Of a stretch of 64,000 nucleotides of DNA, positions 1-10,865 are shown piece after piece. This stretch comes from Voacanga thouarsii (Eukaryota > Streptophyta > Magnoliopsida > Gentianales > Apocynaceae). Within the stretch, counting starts at the first letter, position 1. The number at the start of each line of letters is the position of its first letter. The stretch is taken from assembly GCA_026120185.1 (NCBI GenBank), contig JANUWF010001165.1:2356001-2420000 (forward strand). The letters are read 5' to 3'. The translations under genes were made by a program, and so were the position numbers. The notes under the pieces are model-generated. The model had not been told where the DNA came from. It made no database searches and was given only the letters and a program-made list of their open reading frames with translations.

Positions 1-930
1 AGGTGGCTTCCGGCAAAAAAACTTGTGAAAGAAGCACCATGGTGGTCACCAAGATGCAAACCTAAAGTTATCAAGAAACCCTCTTTAATTTCTCCAAAAC
101 AATCCACATTACATCTAAACTAGCACAAACCCGTCTCAACTTTAATTTCGCAGATCTCAAATGTTGAATATTACAAACTTCACACTTTAATTTCCTTGTT
201 CAAAATGTAAATTGAACTGAGATTGAAGTGAAAAAAATGCAATTAAAAGGCTAAACATGCAAGGAGGGGATAGTCTAAACGTTCCGGAGATAAAGATAGT
301 ATTCTGTTCCAGAGATGTGCATTTTAATGTCATTAAGGTTTTTGCACTGGCAAAGATTATTGTATTCAAGATTGACAAGCCATCCAGATCTATTACCACA
401 TATGATTCGCTCCATCTATCCACAATGAATATTGAACATTAACTCTTCGAATCCATACATTTTTCTGGTTTCAATTTATTTGAAGATTTAACAACAGAAT
501 GAAGGAATTGGATTCAGTAAAGAAAGCAACCCCTTCTATAAAATCCAAACAATTACCCAATTGAAGAGAGAGATGTTTGAGGTAATGTTGAAGAGTTATT
601 CATTGTGTTGTCTAAAATCCATAAAATCAACTTACCCAAAAAAAAAAAAAAAAGAAAAAGAAGAGGGAAGGAGAAAAAGAAAGAAATGAGGTAAAAGCTG
701 TGCATAAAATTTTTTTAAAATGTAAATATCCGTGCTTGGATTGTAATATTAATACTACAGTTTTGAGTTGTCGTATATATTACATATGGCAGTTCAAAAC
801 CATTGTATTTCATCAAGTTAAGTTTCATATTTGTTTTAATTTTTAAATAAAATTTTTACTCATATTTTTATTTGTTTATATATATGTGTATATATGTGTG
901 TGTGTGTGTGTACACACACACACACACACT
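1..930. other. Unassigned AT-rich sequence, no gene seen
   Basis: No ORF here resembles a known protein; the short frames at 187-442 overlap on both strands and look like chance. There is an A-rich then purine-rich tract at about 639-690. The segment ends in a dinucleotide repeat that abuts a copia LTR. It may be host intergenic DNA or the edge of an older element. Confidence 0.5.
877..929. repeat. Compound TA/TG/CA microsatellite
   Basis: A (TA/TG)n run passes into (TG)n and then, through TACA, into (CA)n. The TG and CA halves are complementary and could fold back on each other. It directly abuts the copia LTR end at 931. Confidence 0.9.
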
Positions 931-2640
931 TGTTGGGTATTCCCGACTCGTATCCTATACGGCGCAGCGGAAAATAAAATGAGATACCATCCCAGGACCC
1001 GTATATGTGTGGAAAACAAGACATAAAGATAACAAAAGTAACAGTTTTTACCTTTCTTTGATCGTTTGAAGAACAAAAATTTCTTCTTCAAGTCAAGGTG
1101 TGATCCAATAATCCTTTTGATCAAACTCCATGAGAGTTGAACGTCTAACCACTATAATCACAATGTGTGATTATCTCTAACAGTAATCTACACAGAGGAA
1201 TACTCAAGCACCAAAATTTCCTGTGCTAGTAGAAAAAGATGGCAGCTAGGGTTTCTCAAGAACAATCATGAGAGAGAGAGAAGAGAGAATGTCAAGTGTT
1301 GCTAGGGTTGGAGTCGTGTCTTGCACAAAATCAGCTAAGGTTTTTTGTGTGTTATCCTTATATCACACGAAAATTCCTGCTCCAAATATACTCCAATCTC
1401 AGAATTCTAAAATAGTTAGAATTCCCTAATTGTAATTGGAAACATCAAGTTCTCACAATTATAATTTGGACCATTAATTATAACGAATTATAATTTGGCC
1501 ACAACAACTTCTCTTTCTCGCAATTACCCACTATGTTATCAAATAACATCTTGCGTAGATAATCCTCTATTGTGTGTAACCTATTAGATTTCCCAGTCAA
1601 TTAGTAGAGAATATGAATTAATCCAAACGTCTTTGAGATTAATAATCCATAATTAATTAGAATTAATTATATTGATTCTAATCAGGATTGGTTTATTAAT
1701 TCATCAATTAATAAACCCATATTCCCAGATCATGAGCGGTACCTAGCAACACATCATGACCGCCCAAGAGTCCAGGAAGTCAAGTGACTTGACATAAACC
1801 CTTCAATAACAAATTACAGAGCAATTAACTCATTTCACCATACAATATCTCATTCGGTTTGGAGTACGAAATTAGTGTCAACTCCCTCTAGAATTAATTC
1901 TGACTTGAATATAATAGTACTTGTACCGGAAACCCACTATTCTAGATGTGTATCAATTGAAACTATTTCCAATACACAATCGCCTTGGCCAAGGACTTTT
2001 CGAGTATTAATTCCTACAAGTGGCCATGAGATATTCGCCCTTACTATTAGGAGTGGTGAATCCTTTATTGATCCTCTTCACTACTTTCGTTTACCTCACA
2101 ACGTACCCAATATACATCCCATAGGCGGCCCTCGATCGAGCTCCAGAGATTGGAATCAAAGTATAATGCTCAGCAAATAAAGTATTTTGGAGATCTCAAG
2201 TCTAAGGATACTTGTACGTTGAGATTATATCACTGGCACTAAATAGTTATTCATGTGATTATTTCATAGTTAGGTCATCCAATGAACTTATTCCATTAAC
2301 AAGCATCCATGTGTTAACTTTGAGTATCTCAATACTTATGGATATGAGAACCACCCCCTGATCAAATTAAGAAGTCTAACACATGCTAGTCTTAATGCAT
2401 TAATGATGTCCTGTCTCATTAAAATTATGATTAGGGACTATTTAAGTACTAACACTATATAGTGTAGTAGGAATCTCTATCATGATTTCTTTAACACAGT
2501 GTTGTACTAGGGACTTTATTGAATAGTTATATTACTTAAAAGTAAACAAAAGAAACTGTAACATAAATAATGCCTTTTATTAAAATAAAATGTGTCATAT
2601 ACAATGTACAAGTGATTGCCTGTAGGGCATAACACTAACA
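931..2640 (-). repeat. Copia 3' LTR (1710 bp)
   Basis: The left edge is TGTTGGGTATTCCC and the right edge is GGGCATAACACTAACA. On the minus strand it therefore begins TGTTAGTGTTATGCCC and ends in ...CCCAACA, with canonical TG...CA ends. The solo LTR at 40295-42011 is a relative of nearly equal length (1717 bp) with long matching stretches, for example around 1540-1800 versus 40870-41160. The GCGCAGCGGA motif close to the left edge is shared with other copia LTRs in the window. Confidence 0.9.
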
Positions 2641-2652
2641 AACTCCCACTTG
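2641..2652 (-). promoter_or_regulatory. Copia polypurine tract
   Basis: On the minus strand a purine-rich AAGTGGGAGT lies directly upstream of the LTR start at 2640, the position of plus-strand priming in copia elements. Confidence 0.75.
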
Positions 2653-2660
2653 CACTAGAG

Positions 2661-3186
2661 CTAATCATTCATGTATCTAATACCGAATGACTCAATATGA
2701 CAATCATCTTTCTTTTGGGATAGTATTTTTGTAAGCGGTTCAGCTATGTTCTCATCCAAGGGAACTCTTTCTATTTTTATTTCCTTAGCTGCTTTAGAAG
2801 CAACCATGTACTCAACTTCTATCATAGAGTCGACAATGGTCTCTTGTTTGAAACTTTTCCAACTTTTTACCCCTCCGCACAATGTTAACACGTAGCCGGA
2901 TTATGATTTAAAATCATCTTTGTCAGATTGAAAATTGGCATCAGTATACCCATTTATTTTCAAATCACTTTCTCCATATACTTAGAACATATCCTTAGTC
3001 TTTTGTAAGTACTTAAGGATATTTTCACAATCGCCCAATGACCTTTACTAGGGTCAGATTGGTATCTGCTCGTCAAACTGAGAGCACAAGATACATCAGG
3101 CCTAGCGTACATGATAGATCCAATTGCCGAAGCATATGGAATCTTACTCATGTGATCCTTCTCAACTTGTATCTTGGGAGACATCA
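2661..3186 (-). pseudogene. Copia RT C-terminus and RNase H remnant
   Basis: Minus-strand peptides carry the copia block between RT and RNase H (IPYASAIGSIMYA, RPDVSCALSLTSRYQ) and the RNase H block (SWKSFKQETIVDS, EVEYMVASKAAKE). The C-terminal signature IAEPLTKILSQKK and a FGIRYMND end follow. A piece of RNase H appears deleted between AAKE and the C-terminal block, and there are frame breaks near 2890-2960. This is the 3' continuation of the RT frame at 7518-7934, separated from it by the solo LTR. It is not functional. Confidence 0.85.
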
Positions 3187-6100
3187 TGTGAAACCCCAGT
3201 CGAAACCAACCTTAGAGTAAGGGGGTTGGGATGCATATCATATTTTATTGTATGCTTAAATATATTTTTTATATGAAATTATGTGCTTTGGATTTGTGTT
3301 TTGTGGCTTAGAAGGCTTAATTGTGAGTATTGAGTAAGAAGGGCAAAATGGTAATTTTTGCTTGAGGTGAAAATAGGGAGATAGCTTGAGGATTAAATAG
3401 GAAAAATATTTTAGAGAGAAAATAAGAACAAGAGTTGTTGTGGTTTAGTGGTTAGAGCTTTGGATTTAATTCTTGAGGTCTTGGGTTCAAATTCCATCAT
3501 TGGAATTTTAGCATGATTAAATTTAATTTTTGCTCTGGAAGGTTGTATTTTCGGTCTTAAGTGTTTTAGAGTAGAGTAGAGGTATTGTCCTAGGGGAAAC
3601 ATGATAGGAGTACTCTAATCCTACTCTTGTGCCCTACACAAAATTCCTAAGGGAATTCATTCTTCTTTGATCCTTAATTTTCCTTAGTTCTCAATTCGTT
3701 AAATTGGTCATATTTGTTCTAGCCAATTTCATTCTAGAAATTTCAGTAAAGTGCTGTGGCTTTGAAGGTTCAAAATGTCTTAGTGAAAGACATCTTATGG
3801 ACTGAAAATGTGGAAGAGATTGGGAAGGATTCCAAGAGAATTAATTCCCCTAGTGAACCTTCTAAACTTCACTCTAGCTAGGTTCATTTTCCTTCATGTA
3901 ATGAACTAAAATTTTCCAGCTTCTTGTGCCTTCAAGGTGTTGAAATTCTCAGCCATTATTCCTTCCCAAATGCTGCTAGAAAATGGCCCTTTTGATTAGC
4001 TTGAAATCTGAATTTTTCTAGCCATTTTTGGACTGCACAAATGTTGTGCAAAACCAGAAAAATTCCTGGGCAAAATCGCAGCTTAGGTGGTCTTAAACCA
4101 AGCTATTTTCTTCCAGATTCACCCAGCTCCTTAGCCATGTTTTTCCTCCATAAAGAAGGCTAGAAACCAACCTTGAAAGTCCTCTGAAATCCCCTTAAAC
4201 TCTTCTGCAAAATCGACTGAACAATGGTAGAAAATCTACCCAGAAATTCTTTCCAACTTGCGAAAATCATTGGACAGAATTTTTCAGCTTTGTTTTCCAT
4301 TCCGGCCCTAACCGAAACTTCATCTTTCTTCTGTACAAACCTTTCTTAAACAACCAGGAACTGAACTCCATTGTCTTCTCCAAGCTTCTGCACAAAAATC
4401 AAACATGGCTGCCCGAAAATATCTCCAACAAATCACTGCAATCATGCCTTGATTGAATACCAAAATTCCAGCTATATTAATTTAGCAACCTTCCATAAAA
4501 TGTCTCTCAAACAGCCAGACCTTTCCTTCACCATTGCACTCCTTCCTTTCGCCCACCATTAACCTTCTTCACTCAGCTTTCATCTAGCCAAAAACACTGA
4601 TCAAACAGCCCGCCATCAGAGCTTTCAAAAGCTCTCCATTGATCAAGATATTCTCAACATATTTTGTTTCCAAATTTGATTTACTAAATTATTCTTTTAG
4701 GATTTCAACAACTAGCCTTTCATTTTCCTATCAAACCAGAAAATTCAATTGCCAAAACACCTCAAAGAGTTCGGCCAACCCTAATCCCTAAGAATTTCGG
4801 CAGCTTCAACCAAAACTCTCTCCATTCTCTTCAACCTTCAAGCACACATGGAACACCAAGAACACCTACTCCTTCTTTCTCCTAATACCTCTCCAAACCA
4901 CTTCAAACTTCTTTCAAAAATTTCAGATTTCATCTACTCACCTCTGTGAGTCCATCCATACCATTTTTAACATCAAACTCCAAAATCCAACTTGCTCTTT
5001 TGGATAAAAAAGATCAGAATTTTTGTGAAAGCTCAAGAACACCTTCAAGGTAGGTTTGTTCAATCAACTTCATCTTCACTAATCTTTGATCTCTAATGAA
5101 TATGTATATGAATAAACATGCTAATGGACTTTTTTCTTCTCTTCTCTTCTCTCTCTCTCTCTTGGTCGAACACTCTCCCTCTCTTGGCCAAATGACTTCT
5201 TCACCAATGGCCATGCTTTCTTCATCTCCCTTGGACGGATTTAGACATCTTGGAGTTGAGATCCATTCGAAACTCCTTCGAGGTACTCATCAATCAAGTA
5301 AGTCCCTTCAGCCCTCTTTTTAAGCTCTAGATTCATGTCTCTAGGATGATATTGGAAGGAGATGGGCTATGAGTGTGGTTTAAGCATGTGTTGTTGTGAT
5401 GAGTTAAGTTTGAAGCATGAATGAATGTGTGTGTATGATGGAGTTGGGGTTGATGCATGTGATGATTTATCTTAGATGATATTATGATGTTTTAGGGTTT
5501 AATGTATGTCTTCATGTTGAGAGTGATATATGTGATCAAGCATGTTAGAGATTATGTCACCGTTGGTGAATAAGATTTATATTCAAGTATGATTGTTGAA
5601 GCCATGATTATATTTATGCTAGTAAAGGTTGGATCATGCCTTGATAAATTTAGATCTATGCTTTTGATGATTTGATGAATTGGAGGGAGTATATGTTCAT
5701 GATTGTGGTTAGCAATAGGAATATAATCATGATCTAGTTGTCCCTAAGCTAATTTTATTCCTTCAATAAAATATTTAATATTATGGTTTTTGCTAGTAAT
5801 TTCGAAAAAACCCCAGGAAGGGTAGATTTGGATTATTATATATATAATAAGGATATTTTAGTCAAATAAATAATAACTTTTGATAGAAAAATAAAATATA
5901 TAGATATTATATAAAATGATAAAGCCTTTTATGAAAATAATCATATCAAGTAAAATATTTATTATTAAAATTTAATTATTATCTTTTAACCGAAACCTAT
6001 TAAAATTTATTTATTATCTTTCAATCAAGACTCATTAAACTTTATTTTCAACTAATTTTAATTATCAATTATATTCCAACAATTAATTATTAATAAATTA

Positions 6101-7517
6101 TTATTTTACCTAATACCACCTAGGACCTTTCATCAAATAAACTCTAAATTAATTTAGCAATATTTAAACTTTCAACTTATTGGTACCTATTTCCCAAAAC
6201 ACTAATTATTTTAAATATCAAAATTAGCCTTGGCTTATAAACCTTTTTATTTATTATTTGGCCTTAAAGCTTGGGACACTAGTAACATGGTTGTAGTAGT
6301 GAGTTGAGTTAGTTTTATTTGTGAAAGTGGATTTTGGCTTGAGTTTGATTGTGGTTTGAGTTTGATTGTGGTTTGTATTTTACCCCATGCGGGGTTAGGT
6401 TAGCTGTTGGAGACCTTTATTGTGAGCAAAGATCAGATAAGCTCCTGCATAAAACCTAATTGATGTAAAACTGTTTATTACAGTAAGCCAAATGTAGAGT
6501 GCATGGACACTCATTTCTATAAAGGCAATTGAGGATTGACTTCTTCCTTATTTCAGTCAAATGAATTATTTGAAAATCAATAAGCAGATTTACTCAAACT
6601 CAAAATTCTTTCTAAAACTGATTTTGACAAAGACTTTGGAAAACCCTTAATTGTCATTTTCAAGTGAAACTGTATTTTGTTCATTTTCTCCCAAGTGGGA
6701 TACGTTACGTTGAGTATTCAATAAGGGTAGGCTAGTAGTACTAGTTTTGAAGAGCAATAGTGAGTCTTCTGGCAGAAGGCCACCTCCAGAAGATGAACTT
6801 AACTTAGAGAAACGTCAGTACTACTTACTCATGCCGGTCCAAGCTAGCAGTTTTTATTTCAGTCAAGTGACTGTGTTTTGCCGGAATGGACACCCAGTTG
6901 TTGTTTAGGTATAGAGAAGAAGGAGTATCTTGCCCCGTAGGCCGATCACCTACCTTTTGACAGTCTGCATAAAGTATCGGTATTCTGACCGGTTATGGGG
7001 CCCAACGTGTGGTAACCCATAATCCTTTCTTTCGAGTGGTTGATCTTATAAATTATGTATGGCTAGATAAGCCAAAACGCCACTCTTGTTGTTGACTAAT
7101 GTTTGATGCTTGCCAATATTTCTCTTATAAAGATTTTATACTTTGCATTCACGAACTGTTTTCACTCGACACTCAAAGCACACATGAACTTACTGAGATT
7201 TTTGTTTCATCACCATTTTTTTTTTACCATGATTTCAGGTCGATCTGCTGTGGGGATGAGTAGCTAGATATTGCCTGCTTTGAAAGATTTTTTAATAATT
7301 TATTTTGTGTAATGTTTTGGGGAGATGAGAGTGGATAAATTTTATTATGGATTTGTTTTTGGTATTATTGGATTTATTCTTGGGTTGTAATAAATTTTAC
7401 GTTAAAATATCATTTTTATTCCGCTATTTTGATTGTGTGACCTAGTTATAAAGACCCCTTGTCCTTTGGACGGGGCGACATCCCCGGCCCTGGCGGGTTA
7501 GGTAGCGGGGTGTTACA
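3187..7517 (+). mobile_element. Solo LTR of a Tekay/Del-type chromovirus (4331 bp), copy 1
   Basis: It starts TGTGAAACCCC and ends GGGGTGTTACA, near-perfect inverted ends, and is flanked by the duplication CATCA (3182-3186 and 7518-7522). It has no internal domain, so it is a solo LTR left by LTR-LTR recombination. Close relatives are the copies at 10866-15161 and 42533-46822, and the LTRs of the element at 47031-62176. Landmarks are a tRNA-like A box (3441-3451) and B box (3484-3495), a splice-donor-like AAG|GTAGG (GT at 5050), a CT-rich tract (5147-5162), and a hairpin near the 3' end (7455-7475). Short ORFs inside are not conserved among copies. Confidence 0.93.
7455..7475 (+). other. Conserved 3'-LTR hairpin, Del-type copy 1
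   Basis: CCCC (7455-7458) and GTCC (7461-7464) can pair with GGAC (7468-7471) and GGGG (7472-7475) around a TTT loop, with a TT bulge. A second option pairs GGGG with CCCC at 7482-7485. Equivalent hairpins lie at 20266, 30647 and 39179 in other LTR families. Confidence 0.6.
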
Positions 7518-8921
7518 CATCAACTTTGAAAGGCTTACATCATGTGACATGGATAAGAATCCCTTTTTGCATTGATCCATGCTAAACCTTGTTAGTACTT
7601 TATTTATGTATGTACACAGTGAAAGACCTAACAATCTTTTAGATCTATCTTTATAGATCCTTATTCTAAGAAAATAGGTTGCTTCACCAAGGTCTTTCAT
7701 GGAGAATTGTTTGGACAACCAAACTTTAACCATTTGCAAGACTGGTATATTGTTTCTTATTAGCAATATGCCATCTATATAAAGCAGTAAGAAAACGATT
7801 GCGCTCCCACTAACCCTTTTGTATAAATAAGGCTCATCTATGTTTTGAATGAAACCAAGCTCTTTGATCATTTTATCAAAATGGATGTTCCAACTCCTAG
7901 AAGCTTGCCTAAGTCCATAAATGGACCTTTGCAACTTGCATACCTTTGTGCTATCATTGGATTTGAAACCCTCAGGTTATGTCATATACACTTCCTCAGT
8001 CAGATTTCTATTTAGGAAAGCTGTTTTCACATCTATTTGTCAAATCTCATAATCATAATGAGCAGCAATGGTTAGGAGTATCCTGATAGATTTTAACATG
8101 GCTATTGGTGAGAAGGTTTCGTCATAGTCAATACCATGTTGTTGACGATAACCCTTTGCCACTAGTCGTGCTTTATAGGTAACTAAGTTACTATCCATGT
8201 CCGTTTTCTTCTTGAAAACCCACTTGCACCCAATAGGTTTAATTCCTTTGGGTGGATCAATCAAAGTTCATACTTGGTTGTCGTACATGGAATCCATCTC
8301 TAACTTCATGGCCTCAAGCCATTTGTCAGATTCTGAACTGTTCAGAACATCATTGTAGGTAGTAGGCTCATCTTCATCTACGAGTAATACGTCATTGTGG
8401 TCACTAATGAGAAATCCATATCTCTCAGGTGCTACACGTATCCTACTAGATCTACGAAGTTCTTGTGTATTAGAAGGTTCATCTATTCTCTCAATAGATG
8501 TGGGGTTAAACGGTTGATTCTCGTTTGTTTGATCTTCATGAACTTCTCTAAGTTCAATCTTACTCTCACTGTCCCCTTTGAGCATGTGTTCCTTCTCTAA
8601 GAAGACGGTATGCTTCGAAACAAATAATTTGTTTTCAAAGGGTAGGTAGAAGTAATATTCGAAAGATTCTTTCGGATATCCCACAAACAAACACTTGTCA
8701 GACTTACTATCAAGTTTGTCTGACTGTGGCCTTTTAACGAAGGTAGGACAACCCCATACTCGCAAGTGAGATAACTTTGGTTTCTTACCATAGAACATTT
8801 CAAATGGGGTAGAATCAACATTTTTTGTCAGAACTCTATTTTGTATGTAAATAAAAGTTTCTAGTGCATGCCCCCAAAACAATTTTGGTAGGTCTGCAGA
8901 AACCATCATGGTCCATACCAT
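7518..8921 (-). pseudogene. Copia integrase C-terminus and reverse transcriptase, broken
   Basis: Minus-strand frames at 8268-8921, 8040-8264 and 7523-7934 form a nearly continuous copia polyprotein. Seen in order are the integrase end (PFEMFYGKKPKLSHLRVWGC, CLFVGYPKES), the linker RRSSRIRVAPERYG, and the RT start (GCKWVFKKK, YKARLVAKGYRQ, DYDETFSPIAMLKSIR). The later RT block is IYGLRQASRSW. The RT catalytic motif reads YIDG at about 7770-7781 instead of YVDD, so the second aspartate is lost. Stops separate the frames near 7940-8040 and 8265. The frame then runs into the inserted LTR. Confidence 0.9.
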
Positions 8922-10613
8922 GTCTAGAAGGGTTCAATTCCTTCTCTCAGATACACTGTTATGTTGAGGTGTATGTGGTGGAGTCCATTGAGATAATATC
9001 CCATTATCTCTAAGATAACTCAGGAACTCTTGGCCCAAGTATTCTCCTCCCCGATCAGATCTTAGTGTCTTAATACTTTTGCCAAGTTATTTCTCTATTT
9101 CATTCTTGAAGTCTTTGAACCTTTCAAAGGCCTCAGATTTGTATTTCATTAAATACAAATACCTATATCATGAGAAATCATTGATAAAGGTTATGAAATA
9201 GTTATAACCTCCTCTTACTTGTATTGACATTGGGCCACATACATCAGAATGTATGAGTTCTAATAACTCCTTGGCCCATTCTCCTTTTCCTGAAAAAGTA
9301 GTTTTAGTCATTTTGCCTAGTAAATAAGATTCTCATGTACCATATGATTCATAATCAAATAACCCTAAGTCACCAAGCTTGTGTAACTTAGAAATATGGT
9401 TTTTATTTACATGGCCCAAACGACAATGCCATAAGTAAGAGGTGTTAGAGTTATCCATTTTAGGTTCTTATTATTTATATTGAGAACTGCACTATCCAAG
9501 TCTAGAACATATAAACAATTAACCAGAGTTGCTGAACCATAATGAATGTCATTCAATGAAAAAGAACAACATTTATTCGTAAATATCAAATGAAATCCAT
9601 ATAAGTCTAAACACGCAACTGAGATAATATTTTTCATTAAAACTGGCACATAATAGCAATTTTGCAGTTCTAGAATTAATCTGAAGGCAGGTTCAGCTCG
9701 TATGTCTCCACAGTAAGTGTAGCAACTTTTGCCCCATTTGCAACACGTAGGTCCACATCACCTTTCTTTAACCTTCTACTGCTCTTTAGTCCCTACAAGT
9801 TATTGCACAAATGAGATCCACATCCGGTATCTAATATCCATATCTCATTTCTAAAGGCAGTATTTATTTCAATCATAAATATACCCGTAGTAGAAGTAGA
9901 AGTGCTTGTAAGCTTCTCTTTCTGCTTCTTGTCCTTAATGGTCTCCAAGTAGGCTTTGTAGTTGCACCTCCAGTGGCCCATCTTCCCCCAATGATGGCAT
10001 GGGCCCTTAGTAGCTGCATCCTTCTTGTTCACACCACCTTTAAGCTTCATGGGAGCCTTCTTCTTCTTCTTTTGAACTTTCTTCTTAAAAGAGGAAGATT
10101 CTACCATTAAAATTACATTGGAATCCTTCTTCATGGAGGACTCCACAGTTTTGAGAAGATTGATCAATTCAGGAATGGTGGACTCAATCTTGTTCATCTA
10201 ATAGTTAATCACAAATTGTGAGAAACTATTAGGCAAAGATTGTAGAATTAAGTCAACACTTAAGTCATGATCTATTGCAAACCCAAAAGATCCAAGCTTC
10301 TCTATTAAGGCCTGCATCTTCAGCCCATGAGTGGCCACAGAAGAACCTTCTGCCATTTTGCAACGGAATAGTGGCTTCGAGATCTCATATCACTCAGTTC
10401 TGGCTTGGGCATCAAACAGACCTCGAAATGTAGTATAATTGATTGAGCATCCATATGCTCGTGCTGTTTTTGTAACTCGGTAGTCATGGATGCCAGTATA
10501 ATACATGATGTTGTATCACTATCCTCCTTATGCCTTTTGTGGACAGCAAGCTCATCAACATGAGCATCTTGAGCTGGTGGTGGCGGAATAAGAGCATCTA
10601 AGACGTAGAGCAA
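8922..10613 (-). pseudogene. Copia gag, protease and integrase core, broken
   Basis: The frame at 10320-10613 is copia gag-like (HVDELAVHKRHKEDS, LQKQHEHMDAQSII). The frame at 9793-10197 ends gag with a damaged zinc knuckle: CHHWGKMGH has Trp for the second Cys, and the last Cys ligand is replaced by Tyr. The protease motif DTGCGSH follows. 8922-9650 holds the integrase zinc-binding and core regions in several frames, including the TPPHTPQHN...SERRN stretch before 8921. There are many stops and shifts. The N-terminus of gag is cut off at the (TA)n tract. Confidence 0.82.
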
Positions 10614-10865
10614 TATATATGTAAATATATATATATATATATATTTATATTTAATATCAAAACTACGTAATTTTAAATTATTCCATTTTGTCCCTTATTA
10701 TTGCTTGGACATTTTTTTTTTTTACTTCAAAAAATTTGGTGTAACTTTTGTAATTCTTTTTTTTTATAAATAATTTTGAGGACCGCATAAATGTAATTGG
10801 TATACCTTTATTACTAAATTTATTATTCTCTTAATTTATGATTTAAACAAAACCACATAAATAGA
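10611..10865. repeat. (TA)n microsatellite and AT-rich spacer
   Basis: A TATA-type run at about 10611-10650 marks the truncated edge of the copia element. The remaining roughly 200 bp are AT-rich with T and A homopolymers and no recognizable gene. The last five bases (ATAGA) are the target duplication of the next solo LTR. Confidence 0.7.

Larger units (their letters stand above)
931..10613 (-). mobile_element. Ty1/copia retrotransposon (TNT1-94-like), minus strand, 5' truncated, split by a solo LTR
   Basis: Read on the minus strand, the order is gag, protease, integrase, reverse transcriptase, RNase H, PPT, 3' LTR, which is the Ty1/copia order (integrase before RT). The 5' LTR, PBS and gag start are missing: homology stops at about 10613 in a (TA)n tract. 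A 4.3-kb chromovirus solo LTR sits at 3187-7517 with a 5-bp duplication (CATCA), so it landed after the copia element. Several stops, frameshifts and lost catalytic residues show it is dead. The clade within copia was not resolved by eye. Confidence 0.9.

Noticed and set aside
639..690. Poly(A) tail of a retrotransposed gene or SINE
   Set aside because: The A-run continues into mixed purines, and no upstream coding or SINE sequence or flanking duplication was seen.
3434..3503. Genuine tRNA gene
   Set aside because: The A and B boxes are well placed, but the acceptor and T stems pair poorly in every copy and there is no clean anticodon arm. Kept as tRNA-like only.
5096..5323. Short ORF with Ser-rich peptide in a Del-type LTR, similar in part to frames at 44401-44693
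   Set aside because: The shared words follow from LTR homology and a CT repeat. The frame is not kept in the LTRs at 47031 and 56769.
8397..8600. Plus-strand ORFs opposite copia pol (also 2960-3220 and 52139-53412 minus-strand frames)
   Set aside because: Antisense shadows of recognizable pol or gag coding sequence.
10614..10865. Missing 5' LTR of the copia element hidden next to gag
   Set aside because: No LTR edge or PBS was found. The sequence after the (TA)n tract does not match 931-2640, and the next LTR is a Del-type solo LTR with its own duplication.
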